The position numbers and the translations under genes were made by a program. A stretch of DNA of 64,000 bases, taken from assembly GCA_030374805.1 (NCBI GenBank), contig JARGSG010000194.1, forward strand, positions 124,001-188,000. The letters run 5' to 3'. Below, in pieces: positions 21,667 through 33,789 of the stretch (positions are counted from its first letter, which is position 1; every line of letters begins with the position of its first letter). Source of the stretch: Gracilaria gracilis (taxonomy: Eukaryota > Rhodophyta > Florideophyceae > Gracilariales > Gracilariaceae). Under the pieces are notes generated by a model, which was not told where the DNA came from, ran no database searches, and saw nothing but the letters and a program-made list of their open reading frames with translations.

Positions 21667-22269
21667 TGATATTTTCCTGCGGAGCAACGAAGATCTCACA
21701 CAGCCGCGTGACATCCCGATATGGCATAGGATGGCTCCGTTACTCCGTAACTTGAAAGCGCGCGCTTTTTCAGAATCTGAACAAAAGCCAAGTGCGCTCT
21801 TTCTTACGCAGTTTTCCTTCCAGTCGGTAATGATTATCTCCATCGTCGGAGAATCGTGGCTAAAACGTCTAATTATTCTTTTGATGATCTCTTTTCGGCG
21901 CGATACGGATCCAACCGTACATTACCCACCAGAGGATCCTCTAGATGCGGTTGTTGTAGGATTCATAGACCCCCGGAATGAAGACTCCGGGGATGAGGTG
22001 GACGATGATGGAAAACCTGTCAAATCCACAAAAGAACTACTGGCTTCGGAACGAAAGTGCGAGCGAGATCTGAACACGAAGGAAATATCAATGATCGGCA
22101 AAAATGGTTCGTTTACTCTCATCGTTTCTCAAATCTGTAGCAAAGAAAACCACTATTCAGTTCGACAGAAAAACCCCACGGGGGTTTCTCGAATTGAAAC
22201 GTTTTTGGTTCTATTTGATCATAGAACATCGTTGTTCTATCGACGAAAAAGTTAATTGTGGTGCTAATC

Positions 22270-24018
22270 TGGTAAATTCGTCTGGAAGACATGAATGGTT
22301 TTGCAACATCTTGCTTGATGCAGGTATTCTTGAGCTGGAGCCGAAGAATGGGGTTGTGCTCTTACCGTCCGATACTGGTTGTGGGGTGGCCAATATATCC
22401 AATGTGTTCCACACCCAGTCACCAGATGAACAGCTGAAACACATTAGAGCGATATGAGCGGCGATTTAGAGAGAAGCTGTACTCTAGTCCGAATGAAATC
22501 TCGAAGGTTGTTGTCCCTGTCAATGTACGAAATATGCATTGGGGCGTGTTTGTGGCTCGTAAGATTGAGAAGAAGAAGTGGGAGATACACTGGGGAGACA
22601 GTCTACGTTTTTCAGTGTCCCGAGAAATGTAGATATCTGTTGACGGCGATAATTGACCATGCACTCCGTGAGAAGAAGGATTGGGTGATGAAGGAGGAGA
22701 ACCTACATGTTGGATGTATTGGGATACAAGATCCAAACGGGACACGTACAGTTGTGGTCCATATGTTATATCCACAATGGGTCACTTCGCCCGAACGCGA
22801 GGGGTGATACCCAATATCTCATTCATTCCAGGTCATCCCGTGAATCTGGGTGAAACGTATCGCTGGGCATGTGTGGAAGCTCGGGTGCGTATGATCATGG
22901 CCGTAAGTCACCTCCTACCTATTTCAAATGAACTGGAAGTCTCGCAGATTCATTATCAGCGCAGGGAGAGGATCTATGTAGCTCGACATCGTAGTACTGG
23001 GAGAGGTAGTGCTGAGGCACGAGAGGGAGAAGGAAGGGCGGAGGAATCAGTAGAGTCAGGTGTGCGAGCTGAGACAGCGGGCATGGGCTGTACTGGGAAT
23101 ACGGAGTCTGAGGAACTAATACCCTCTCGTGCAGACGAAAGCAAAGGTTCTGAAGTGCCCAAGGAAAAGAAGGGAAAGTCGCCTAGCCAGGGATATGAAT
23201 CTCACAATCAAGAGAAGGATGCTAGGAAACGTGAGGCGTCAACCACGAAGTGGACTGTACTAAATCTCCCGAAGTACGTTCGTGACCTATGTGAGTCGGA
23301 GGGATATGAATATGGAATACAGTTTTGTAAAACTGTTACGAGATCAAGGCAATATGGGCTAAAAGTGAGACTGCGGTGTCTCCGGTATAAAAAAAAGCAC
23401 CCAGGATGTGGGTGTAGAGCCGCCTTTATGGCAAAAGCTCTCCGGAATGGGAGCGGGTGGATTCTTACGGGAGAAAATGTCCATAACCACGAGCGTCTTG
23501 AACGTGACATGCGTGGAAAGAAGAACAAGAGAAAGGACGCTGTTGAAGCCACTATAAAGAAAAACTCCCCTAAGAACCTCCGCATGCCCTTCATAAACTT
23601 CACGCCTCGGATGAAGCAGGGGGAGAATGTGGAGATGACGACCGGTGTGGGGAGTGGAATGGGTGGAATGGATTCAGATGGGGAAGATTTCATGCAGATC
23701 ATTCCCTCTCTCCCTCCTCTCCACCTCAATTGGATGGGGAGCTCCCAGCCATGTCGTAGTGATGGAGAGTATATGAGCACCCAGCATGAGCGTGGAGAAG
23801 GTGAGCGAAGTGAGGAGATCCTGTGCGTCGTTGATAATCACAGCCAAGAATCCTCCTCCCAAGTCATTGAAGTGGAGAAAATACGTACAGGGACACAGGC
23901 GGACAGAGCTTCAGAGCACAGTAGTTCTGTTATTGACGTAACCGATCAAGTGAGGGAAAGAGCGAACCTGGAAGAACCAAGAGGTAAGGTTAAGTTTAAA
24001 ACTACTTCTCACAGCTAA
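22270..24018 (+). pseudogene. Ulp1-like protease plus FAR1-like zinc domain (MULE ORF 1)
   Basis: The C48 (Ulp1/SENP) catalytic triad appears in the canonical order but in shifting frames: His in MHWGVFV (codon 22537), Asp in HWGDSL (22597) and Cys in YSCGPYV (22753). Between them LTAIIDHALREKKDW matches the usual spacer helix. Frameshifts lie near 22440, 22620 and 22720. From 22720 a single frame of more than 400 codons runs to 24018. It contains a FAR1/GCM-like zinc region (CLRYKKKHPGCGC then ENVHNHE, about 23370-23500), a basic KKNKRK stretch and a Ser/Glu-rich tail. Ulp1 enzymes cut SUMO or other ubiquitin-like tails; the role in transposition is not known. The zinc domain probably binds element DNA. 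Not functional as it stands. Confidence 0.8.
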
Positions 24019-24157
24019 CTTCTTCACATTCTAACCTATTGTGTACTCAGATTGGCTCCGCCCACCGTGGGCTCTACTGCAGAAGGTGCGGCGTTCCCCA
24101 ATGTCGGGGATACTGGGTCTCTTGCGGGAGCTCCCTCAACACCATCCATCCTCCAAT

Positions 24158-26748
24158 ATGGGGAACACAAACAGCTCTGCGTCAAATGAGGAGTACACTA
24201 CAGAAGAGTGTGTGCGTCGTGGTTTTGTTGCATATCTCGATCAGATGGATGGAAGTGCACATCACGAAGTCCTTCAACATCTGCAGTACATGGCTGAGTA
24301 CTTCGGTTTCAACCTTTTCATCCGAGATTCCAAGTATAAGCAGGAGAATGAGAAGAAGGTGCTGCTACGCGGTTACCTAAAGTGCGCAAGGGTGTTCGAC
24401 GAGGGTTACAAATGTCCTTATAGCCTGAAAGTTCGCAGAGTTTGTGTGTCTGAATCGGGGAAGGGGAAGCATATATTTTCCGCTGACTTTGCTAAAGCTC
24501 ACCACAACCACCCACCGATAAACAACCCAGTACGGCGTAGGCTCTCACCGGCAATGGAGCGCGAGGCAAGGCATTTGCGCAGTACATTGCATCTACAGTA
24601 CAACGTAGTCTTCAAGCTTATTGAAGCGAAGTACGGTGTTATGGTGGACAGGGATCTGTTCAGAAAACGTTTAAAGTAGTATGTATGATACGCAGTACCC
24701 ACGCCATAACGAGTGTCTCAGACTGTGCCAGAACCTCCTTGACCTACAGTCCCGCAACTCGAGCCATCAAATTTACTGCCGAACGAACGTTGAGAGCGGT
24801 TTGCAATACGTTGCCTGGTGTCTGGAAGACTGGAGAAGTGACTACGAGCGATATGGGATTGTTCCCGGAGTCTCGGTGGATTGCAAAGCGATTGCAAACC
24901 GCTTTAAACCTTCCCCTGGTCAGTATAAACGGGCGGGACAATGAAGGAAACTTGACACACTTATTTTATGGGATACATGGAGGACGAAACCAGGGTGAGC
25001 TTTGTTTGGGTCCTGCAACGATTTAAGGAGTGCATGCGCATATCTCCTTCCTCGTTCACGGTGGATCAGTGCGCGTCTCTCATCGGAGGTATACGAGAAG
25101 TCTTCCCTACTTCCTACTTAATGTTGGAACGATTGGCATTTAAACAAGAACCAAGGCCCAAACGTCGATCGCTGGTGTAGGTCCATAGGGGAGGATGGAC
25201 ATGGGCTACACAAATGAAGAACGACTTGTTCGTGCTTCGCAAAAGTACGACTGTGGACAAGTTCGAGGAGCGCAGAACTAATTTGGAACAAAAGTACTTT
25301 TACAACTTCAGGAGCAGTGTACCGCAATGGTACAAGTACCTATATCGCGACAATCCTTCAATGCTTATGCGATGTTACAAGGACCTGAACCTCCCATACA
25401 GATTCTTTTTCCAGGGCGTCCGGATACTCTGAAGCATCTCACTCCCAGATATCGACATTCCATTTTGAATAATGATGTCCCGTTCTCCCAGGTTCCCATC
25501 GTCATGACCTCCCTAAAAGCCCGTTTGAAACACGAGCGTGGAAAGAAGGCTTCAATACATGATGTGGCCCAGCGTAACCGTTTAATGACATCCGGACTCC
25601 CCTTAACTGTGGACATGGCTTCTATGCTTACCCAACATTTCACGAGTTATAGTATTTCCCAGTTCCTGGAGAAGGGCGTCCGCTATTCTGCTTACTACAA
25701 GGTAACCGACGCTGTCGTACTTCCCACACGCGATGCGCCTCTGAACTACGACATCGACGTAGAGGGTCTCCAAATCTCTAGTGATCGACCACTCGTTGTC
25801 TTCTCCGTGAAACGGTCAGCAGCGATAGGGAACACTGCTTCTCAAAGCAATATCTCCAACAGGATATATCATCCGTATCTCCAAAAACGCCCCGGAGCTC
25901 CAGATAAGATAACTGGAAAATGTAGCTGCCGTAACATGACGGCCTGGGGCATTCCTTGTGCACACATGACCCGCCTTCTCGTAGTGTTCAACGATGTAGT
26001 GGACAGGTGGCCGCAAGTTCGAGAGACTCTTCCCATCCAGTTCCAAATCTTGGACCTTTGGCATCCCTATTGGAACAGATGTCCGGAGTACTGGACACTC
26101 ACGGACATTTTGAAGCTGCGGGAAACAGCCACAGGGTCACTTCCAGACCACCATCCTCCGGAATCTCAGGATGGAAACGCAAGTGAAACTCCAAATTCAG
26201 CACGAATTCCAAGAAGAGAAGGAGCCCGGGAGGTTCTGGCAGAACTCACGGCCCAGAGAGCAAAATAGATATCTTCTTACGCATCATATGCGGACTGCAA
26301 GTCACTGTGTGACCAGATGCATCGAGTTGCCCAAAGCTATGGGAGCGTAGCACTTCAAAGTTTGCAGCAGTATCTCAATAAGGGATTAAGGGATCTGAAC
26401 TCTGGGAGATACCCACACAGACCGCAAGACGTCCTACCAACGCTAGCATTCGTACCAGACCTTCCTACGCAGCATTCGCATGCCGCAAATGTGGTCCTCG
26501 AAAATCCAAACCCTGGTCTCGGTTCAAAGGCTAGAAAGAGAAAGAAGTCTTTCCTAGAGCGCGGTAGCTCAAAACAGCAAAAGCTGGATGAAAACAATGG
26601 AAACACGACAGCAATAGACCGTTCTTGTGAAGCCGCCGACTTATTGATTGTTCGAAACGCCGAAAACGCCAGAGGAACTCCAGCAGAAGCGATTAATAGG
26701 GCCTTAGCTGTTGTGGATCACCCAGACAATGCCTACGGTGGCAATTAG
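24158..26748 (+). pseudogene. MULE transposase with FAR1-like and SWIM domains, broken
   Basis: The likely start is MGNTNSSASNEE at 24158. A FAR1-like DNA-binding domain follows (YLKCARV, YKCPYSLK, AHHNHPP). The DDE region is spread over three frames between 24680 and 25180: VDCKAIANRF (first Asp), INGRDNEGNLTHLFYG, EDETRVSFVWVLQRF and FTVDQCASLIGGIREVFP (second Asp). A long frame (25327-26268) ends with a SWIM finger CSCRNMTAWGIPCAH. It is cut by an in-frame TAG at 26266-26268, after which the same frame continues to 26748 with a Lys-rich tail (KARKRKKS). It would excise and insert the element when intact. Breaks include a stop at 24677 and shifts near 24900, 24970 and 25180-25330. Confidence 0.85.
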
Positions 26749-27104
26749 AGACATTAGTTAGTGTTTATTACCGTTTTCATATAAAAGGAGGTGTTGATGG
26801 ATATGGTACTTACAAGAGAGAGGGTAAACAGATAGTGTTTTGTTTCCTGCTTAGCGTAGGGAGTTTTTGCTGTGGCCCATACTCGTGTTTTTCAATCGGG
26901 GTTGGTTGCAGTGGGAAGTTTTTGGGGTGATTAGGTCTGTGTGGGCGGCCTGGGTGAGTTGGGTTGTCTTTGTGGGTGGCCTGGCTTCAGGTTGTGGTTG
27001 TCTCACGGGTCCTTTTGAAAATGCGCGCGCTTTGAAGTGACGGAGGCAAAGGAGGCAAAGGGCGCTTTGAAGTGACGAAGCCAAGGCAGGTCACGCGATT
27101 TGAA

Positions 27105-27274
27105 GAAGGCCAATCACGAGTGGCACTAGAAAGGTTCTACTGACGTGGCTGTGGTCTACTGGTGAAGAACACCTCCGTCGTTAAGGGAGGATCCTCTGTA
27201 ATTTGTATCACATAAAAGGAGGTTCCGAGCGTGTTTTCTACGACCCCTACGGTGCGTAGGATCTCCGGTCTCCC
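27105..27274 (-). repeat. Right terminal inverted repeat of the MULE
   Basis: It is the reverse complement of the left repeat with few differences. It ends in CCGGTCTCCC directly before the target duplication at 27275. Confidence 0.9.
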
Positions 27275-27283
27275 AACGAAATT

Positions 27284-28933
27284 CAAATGCAAATTACGTC
27301 ATCAACATCTGACGTAACAGTGAAACCCAAACACAGGACACCAGAAAGGTTCTGATGTTCTCACACTCCGTACGTTTAGTTTGATTGATGCCTCACATGC
27401 TCCTTCATGTCAACTAGGGTTAATATTGGTAACATTAGTGCAAATCATAGTCATCAATGCTTATAAGAATGTCTTTCTTTTCTCAATGCTGAGGTCTCGG
27501 TTGTCCTGGCCTGCAAGTCGACAAACTATGAAATTCCGAAACGTTGTAGAGACTCACCAAGGATTAAACGTCTGCGACAAAAGCTAGAAAAAGGGCAGAT
27601 AACTGCATTTTACACACCCAAACAAGTATGGGAGTCGGAATAATTGTTTTAGCAGCACAAACTTAGCCTTTTTCGATCTGGGTTCTACCGCATCAGAAAA
27701 GAGTACGAAGAAGAAAACAGTAAGTGACAAAAACAAGTTTACTTGAAGTTCTTCATATGCCAGGAGTCTAATGTTTCTTAAACTGTACAGAACGCACAGT
27801 GCAAAATCTCAACCGTAAATGTACCAAATCAACGGGTGGCAAAACACTTTCTTCTGAAAACGAAGACAAGCTTGATGGTGACGAAGAAAACGGACCTGTT
27901 CGAGAAGGATTAAAACTAGTGCTCCATGCAAATGAATTTAGGCCACTGTATATTTTTTCCGAATGAATGAACCCGACAAATACAAGACAGATGTTAACCT
28001 CCGTAGTTGTGTTTTTGTTTGGGGTTGGTAAAGGTATGTTTGCCATGCATATCGTTGACAGTGGCAACGTCTTGTAGTTTAAAGTATGCTGGCCACGTCC
28101 ATTGGTTGATATAGAGTATATGCATAAGACTTGGCTGATTACCAAAGAACTCAAAATCGACCATCCGAAGTTTGGAGGATTTCACAAGGCCTTTAAATCT
28201 TTTCGTCAACGGGGCGACGGAAAAAGTTTACTCAACTGCACGCATAATTCTACCATTCACAGTTCAAACCCGTTTGCTTCAGACAAAGAATCTTGGTTGG
28301 TTAGACAGCAAATCAAGAATCGTGTATATCGAAATGGAACAAGCATTTGTCGATGAATACTCCAAAGTAGACAATACTGATAATTTGATTGTGGCATAGT
28401 CTTTATAATATTGTTTTGTTATTTTTTTTGGTGATTGCATTTGTGATTGATTTCTAGTTTAATAGTAGTCATTTTGGTGATTTTTTTAAATAAGAATGAA
28501 CTACCTGCACTCTACTAAAAAATGTGTAAACGTATATATGTATTCTTATCTACTCACCGCGTTTTGTATTCAAAAAAAATGAAGTTCTATAATTTAAACA
28601 CTACAGCAAAATAGTTTGAAGATGATGTTAAACAATAGACTGCATATCTCCTAATTTTTGTGGGTTTGCATTCTTCTGTTATATATGCTTTAAAATTAGT
28701 ATTTTAGCTCTAGCACATAGTTGATGTTGTGTATTGTTAAACACAAGTTTTGAGGCTATTACCAATGTTTGAAGGGTGCATGGTTATCGAATGATTCGAA
28801 GTTCGATTTCTGTACAAAGGAAATTGGGGGACCTGCTCTTCCTGTTGCCCTTTTAGTTAATCGTACAATATATACTGCATAGCAGCCATCTCATGAATGC
28901 AGTTTATCTCAAAGAGGTTTACAGTGCTTTAGT
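27284..28933. other. AT-rich intergenic region, no gene recognised
   Basis: Several frames of 60-130 codons exist on both strands around 27770-28400 (for example 28172-28399 plus, 28209-27994 minus). None shows a motif or a consistent coding character. Sequence after 28400 is strongly AT-rich. Confidence 0.4.
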
Positions 28934-29281
28934 TTAGTAATAAGCTTGTGGTGATAATAAATGGTCTCTGTAAATGTTTATCACTCTCATTTGCTCATGA
29001 GCATTTAGTTCTGCAAGTATCATTATTTCCCGCACCACCCAGGGAGCTCCCGGGAAAAGGTAATTACTACCTGTACTGTGTTTGAATAGAATCTGAGTAT
29101 TCTTTGTGTAAGCGTCACGAATTGACAGTGTTCCAGCAATTGTGGTGGATCTCCAAAAACACCTCAGGTAGCAGGTGCTTGCTGCTGTTCTAGCTGAATT
29201 TGCCAGAATTGGCTTGGCATATTGAGCTAATTGCCAGTTTTCCACCTTAGTAGGAGCTTTGCGATAAAGAGTACCAAACAT
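28934..29281 (-). CDS. Possible small protein, 115 aa, unrecognised
   Basis: One uninterrupted frame from ATG 29281 to the stop at 28934. Composition is ordinary, with a basic N-terminus (RKAPTKVE) and a C-terminal half containing LNAHEQMRVINIYRDH. No signal peptide, membrane segment or known motif. A frame this long can arise by chance, so it is a weak call. Confidence 0.2.
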   Translation of the reverse strand: MFGTLYRKAPTKVENWQLAQYAKPILANSARTAASTCYLRCFWRSTTIAGTLSIRDAYTKNTQILFKHSTGSNYLFPGAPWVVREIMILAELNAHEQMRVINIYRDHLLSPQAYY

Positions 29282-29529
29282 TGTAAACTTTGGAGGTTTG
29301 CCAAGAAGAAAAGAATTCTAGGTTTCAATTACTATCTACACAGAATTTCTCCAGGAAGAGATCTAGTTTAGATCGAGGGAGGCGTTTTGCTCTCCTGTAT
29401 AGAGCTTTGCTATAAAGTTTTATAGGAGAATCCACATAGATTCGGAAATTCTACCAACGGTAGGGTTACCTGTCCTGGGGACTTTTTTAGTCCGGGAAAA
29501 AAGTTAACCGTCCTACTCGGAAGCATCAA
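29282..29529. other. Short intergenic region
   Basis: Contains GAATCC, TCTACC and CGGTAGGG blocks faintly like the MULE terminus order. Too diverged to call. Confidence 0.3.
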
Positions 29530-30937
29530 TCAGGTGTTTCGGGTGCCGTCATACCTTTCCCTCGCTTCTGGTTCAAGAAAAGGCTCGTTTTCGCTTTCGT
29601 AACCCATCCCGAGCCTCAGTTTGACAGTGCTATGCCGTGCTTCGTCATGGGGACCATCCAAAGTTGTTGTCTGTGCCCAAAGTTGCGAAAGCCCATTGAG
29701 TGTGTTTGGCATTTGAATATCATTCCTCTCAAGCTTTGAGTACACCAACATGACCAGTCCAAACAAAAGAACAGCCACCAATTCTGTGCCTCCAAGCGCA
29801 ATGACCAAGTTCCCTATCTCGGTTCGACGTGATACAGACCCGTGAACTTGAACAGTCACATTGCTTGCCCTTGTGTACAAAACCTGTCTCAAGATCCAGT
29901 AGAAGTCTGCCAAATTTGTCGGCGGCACCAGCCCCCAGTGCGAGTTGATCCACTGCGCTGCGGTGATACGGGTGTCATTGAACTCCAACCTTTCCACATA
30001 ATAAGTACGAAGCTCGATAGTTGCACTGAAGGTCTGTATACGACCTGATTCACTATCACGTAGTGCAATCTTGCCGTGGAGTAGAAGTGAAATTAACATC
30101 CCATGTGCAATAGAACTCCGTGACGTTGCCCGTCACCTTCTCACACATTATGTTCAGTTGCCTCTGTCCCTCTGAATAGAACACTTGGCTAAAATATACA
30201 TAAGTGGCGCATTCGAAATTCGGAGGGGAGTCTAACATTGTCAAGTTGTCGATTCGCATCACAGTTCTATTTGGACGGATGAAAGCGGTCATGGAATCGC
30301 TAGGAAACGCCTCGCGTGCACCCTCAATCCAAGTTAATCCCAAAGATAGAGCGTATTCATACTTGAAAGGGTTCTGGATGGCATCAACGTTTGGAATGCT
30401 TCGGTATATTGGCGTGCGTGTTTCTCCGATGCATTGCACCAACTCCCTAGAGTTGCTTCGAGCGGAAACATTTGCCACGGTTGCAGTGAGCCATCCATCT
30501 CCGTTCATCCTCGAACAATGGTCAAAGACAACTGTACTTTGGCCAGAGAGGTTGTGGATGTTGGATTGCCATTCAAGTACATATTCAAACCAATCGCTTA
30601 CCGGTGCCACGACGAAAGCGTTCTCAACAATTCTGGAAACTGGAACAAACACTCGAACGGGTTCAAGCCTGGTTTCTATAAAGACGGGAATGGCAATCAA
30701 GACGAATCGAAACAGCAGGAGAAGCTTGTGTGACCATTGATCATGTAAAAGCCCTTCGTTCCAAAGTGGAAACCTCAAAGTTTTCAAGCGGATTTCATTG
30801 TCCTTCTTTGCTTTTGGGCGCAAAAGGACGGCAGCGGAGACGGAAGTGGAATAAATCAGCACGGGAAAGACAAGCAACTCGAATATGAGGAAGATGAAGG
30901 CAGCGACAACACCGCTCGCGAAAGGTACTTGAACCAT
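29530..30937 (-). pseudogene. Predicted glycosylated membrane protein, one frameshift
   Basis: It starts at ATG 30937 (MVQVPFASG). Hydrophobic segments lie at residues ~10-30 (FIFLIFELLVFPVLIY) and ~65-84 (LLLLFRFVLIAIPVFIET). A long loop with many N-glycosylation sites follows (NLSG, NVSA, NRTV, NLTM, NVTE, NFTS), then a C-terminal segment GGTELVAVLLFGLVMLVY and a short tail. The frame changes once, near 30060-30099, where DCTT-stop in one frame meets LRDSESGRIQTF in another; protein character continues across. Read through, it would be about 470 residues. Relatives are 1346-2743 (clear) and 2-1107 (tentative). The topology suggests a surface protein, but no enzymatic motif is visible. The frameshift could be a sequence error, in which case this is a live gene. 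Confidence 0.6.
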
Positions 30938-31506
30938 CGTGCCGTTAGAGGAGGAAGTGGATGGTGAATTGAAGGCTTTGCTCTATGCCAAAAACGACGT
31001 ATCTCACATGGCGTGCGAACATGCGCATGGCGGCGAACGTCACACAAAAGTCGAGCTTGATCTCGTTAGCTAGAGCTAGGCATTCTACGTACAGAATTAA
31101 TGCCAGGCAGTCTATATTCGGTTCGTAGGGCTACAGTCACTACAGTGCCATCCGTGCTCCTCATTTTCTTCATCACAGCGATGTGAATAGCCTCAGAATA
31201 TCGATATGCCAACTTACCGTCGAAAACAAAGTTAACCAATAAACGCTTCAGCTAAAGCTCCAGTCCCGCTGTTGGCGAGCTTGCCTTAAATTTCTCCGCC
31301 TTGAGCTGGATGCCGCGTGACAAGGAAGGCAGGCTATCAAGTCTTTGTTGCAGGTGTAATACAAACGTTGAACTACAAGCTAAGTCACGTTGATCACACT
31401 GATCGACTTGTACGTGTAGATAGCACACTCTGTTAGGAGACAGTACACGTGGCTAGCTTATAGCTTTGTCTCACACGTAGATGTAGTTCTATAGGTTTTC
31501 AAGGGA

Positions 31507-31755
31507 CCCGCAGAAGTGGATTTATTTCAGCTAATTGTGGCTTTCAAAGTGCAAGAGATGCTGGCCGCAGTTCGAAAATGGCGTAGTTCATCTACATCGC
31601 TTTGGTGTCGAACAATCGCCACTTTCAATCTTCGAACCTTCTGCATCTTAACGATCTATAGACGAACAGCATGTTTTGCACTTCAAATACCCACCCACCA
31701 TCCAGGGAACCGTACTGATCCTTTAGATCAGGCTGCAAGAGATCAGCTTTGCTGA
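31507..31755 (+). pseudogene. Fragment related to the gene at 3807
   Basis: The block GCAGAAGTGG through CACCCACC aligns by eye with about 4131-4300, with A-E-V, E-M-L and T-H/H-P-G-N positions kept. Frames before and after are closed. Its position divergent from the membrane-protein gene mirrors the 3807 copy. Confidence 0.35.
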
Positions 31756-33789
31756 CTCTCGGTGACGCGCTTGGTAGGTGGCCACCACCCTCTTTCTTTC
31801 CAAAGCTATAAAGATCTTCTGCTCGAGAACAGACTCGATGCAAACAATAATAAAGTATATAAAGGCGTCAGCTGGCCTTCCCCTCCATCTGGAAAAGGCC
31901 TGATTTCATTCACCATCCTTGTATTACAGCAGGTTTCTCCACATCCACGATCCTGCAAGCTCCATTTCCACTCTCAGGCTTGAGCCTCGCCGAGACACAT
32001 GATTGACAGGTGCCGTAAGAAGTCTTTTCACTTCCTGGAGCACTCTCATCCTTCGAAGAGCATGAAAATACGTTCTTCCGCAGTCTCTTAGTAAAGTTAC
32101 AACATCTAAGTTACGTGTGGGTTTGAACAAGTCGATGCTAAAGCTTACAGTTCTTGATGCAAGTGCACTTGCATTGTAGAAAACATTTTCTAACTTTTTG
32201 GCAAAAAGTGTTTAGAGAAGGGTCACTCAACACATTTTGGATACGACCGCAAAGCAGCCATGAAAATGAATTGCAAGAACCAAGAGAAGGTGATACCATG
32301 AAACGTAAATATAGGTAGAACTGCGTCATGAAGTAAATTCAACCAAGTTTGTGAATACCATACGCACACCCGCAGCCTTTTGTAGAATAGTAAAAACTCG
32401 GAAACGAGAAACATCAAAAACAGAATTTACTTAATACAGAAACAGAAAAACAAGACAGCAACCCGACGAGACGATGGCGCAGCAGAAGTAGATCTGTTTA
32501 GCAGTGCATTCGGGCACAGCGCTAATTAGATCATCCTTCCGCTCACTATCGTTCCAATAAATCCACTTCTTGGTTTCTTGAAAATCCAGAAGGAGTGTAC
32601 CAGTCGTTTTCTTTGACATCGTTGTAAAGGAGATAACTATTTTTAGGAAAACTTATGCTAGAAAGTTTCATGTACATTTACTAATGTCGGCTAACGTACG
32701 AGAGGGAGCATATTTAAACACTTATACTCCTCCTAAAATTAATTATTCCACTCAGTAGTGGAATATACACGGTCAGAATTAAAGAAGCTTCGTGCTTCTT
32801 CTGAAATCTTACTAAGTTCAGTTTTCGGTGGAGTCTGCATCTGAGAAGACTTTCTCTTTAGTCCTGAGCGCCGGATACCCACGTGTAGGCAACAGAAGAA
32901 CAAGGCGCCCAGCGCGAAACGCTACGCACACAGGACATATTTTCGTCGTGTCCCCGACGCTATAGGGACTAACTATATACGTATTGTAAGAGGTGAGGTG
33001 AGTGGGAAGTTAAAACAGTGTTGAATGAAAGCAAAGAGCGGTTGAATCCGATGAATTCGATGATTGAGAGGGGGGCCATGCTTGGAAAAGGCAGACAAGC
33101 AAGTTGCCAGGCATATAAACGTGGTGAAACTCTCTGATGACATAGAGAGTTCTTGGGTTGCAAACAAAAATTCAAACATATTGTGCAACCCAGGACACGC
33201 TCTGAATCTCAACGAAGTTTATTCAAGACGTCACGTGCTTCCCGTCCGTCGCTTTGTATTAGAATTCTACCTGTGAGCCAAAAATCGCGCCTCAAACACT
33301 CTGCGGAATTTCTATCTTAAGAAACCTATATAGAACCAGTGTAACTTTACTTCTTTTTACCGCACCCACCTGTGGGGTTTGGCAGACAATACTTTAACTG
33401 CACCCTGTTGCTCCGAAAGCAATTGCGATGGCAGTTGCGACGAGCGCCTCGCGGCGCCAGTTCATGCTTTTGTTTCTTTCGAGAACAACCCTTTCTCGTT
33501 AATCGAATTCAGATTTGCTTTCAAGGCACAAAACCGATATTTGCGTCCACATAGAACTCAGCTGTGGAAATCAGAACAGAAACACAAGATGCTATCACCT
33601 GAGTACGAGGGTGGTATTTATCACAAAGCAAACCGAACACTTTGAATCATATTTATCATGTAACAGTGGGTTATACATCATGTGATTGAACCCAAACTGG
33701 CTGCACTTTCATTTCACCGCGGGGTGAAATACGCGTACCGTTTAAGAAATTAAAGGTACCCGGGCAGATTGAGCGAACATCTGCCCCGT
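31756..33789. other. Intergenic region with several perfect inverted repeats
   Basis: No gene recognised. A weak Cys-containing frame (33379-33645, plus) has CCSESNCDGSC but no start context. Perfect inverted repeats: ATGCAAGTGCACTTGCAT at 32157-32174; TGGGTTGCA with TGCAACCCA at 33154-33162 and 33184-33192; ATTTCACC with GGTGAAAT at 33711-33730; GGGCAGAT with ATCTGCCC at 33762-33786, just past the stop of the next gene. Confidence 0.55.

Larger units (their letters stand above)
21494..27274 (+). mobile_element. Mutator-like element (MULE) carrying an Ulp1-type protease
   Basis: A 5781-bp element bounded by 9-bp target duplications AACGAAATT at 21485-21493 and 27275-27283, the length typical of Mutator elements. 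The ends are long inverted repeats. Inside, in order, are an Ulp1/C48-like protease region, a FAR1-like zinc domain, a second FAR1-like domain, a MULE DDE region and a SWIM finger. All are on the plus strand and all carry frameshifts or stops. Plant Kaonashi-type MULEs also carry an Ulp1 domain; whether this is the same lineage cannot be told from sequence reading alone. The copy is inactive. Confidence 0.92.

Noticed and set aside
23208-23780. 190-codon minus frame in the MULE
   Set aside because: Antisense of the FAR1-like zinc region, whose sense reading has the expected Cys and His pattern.
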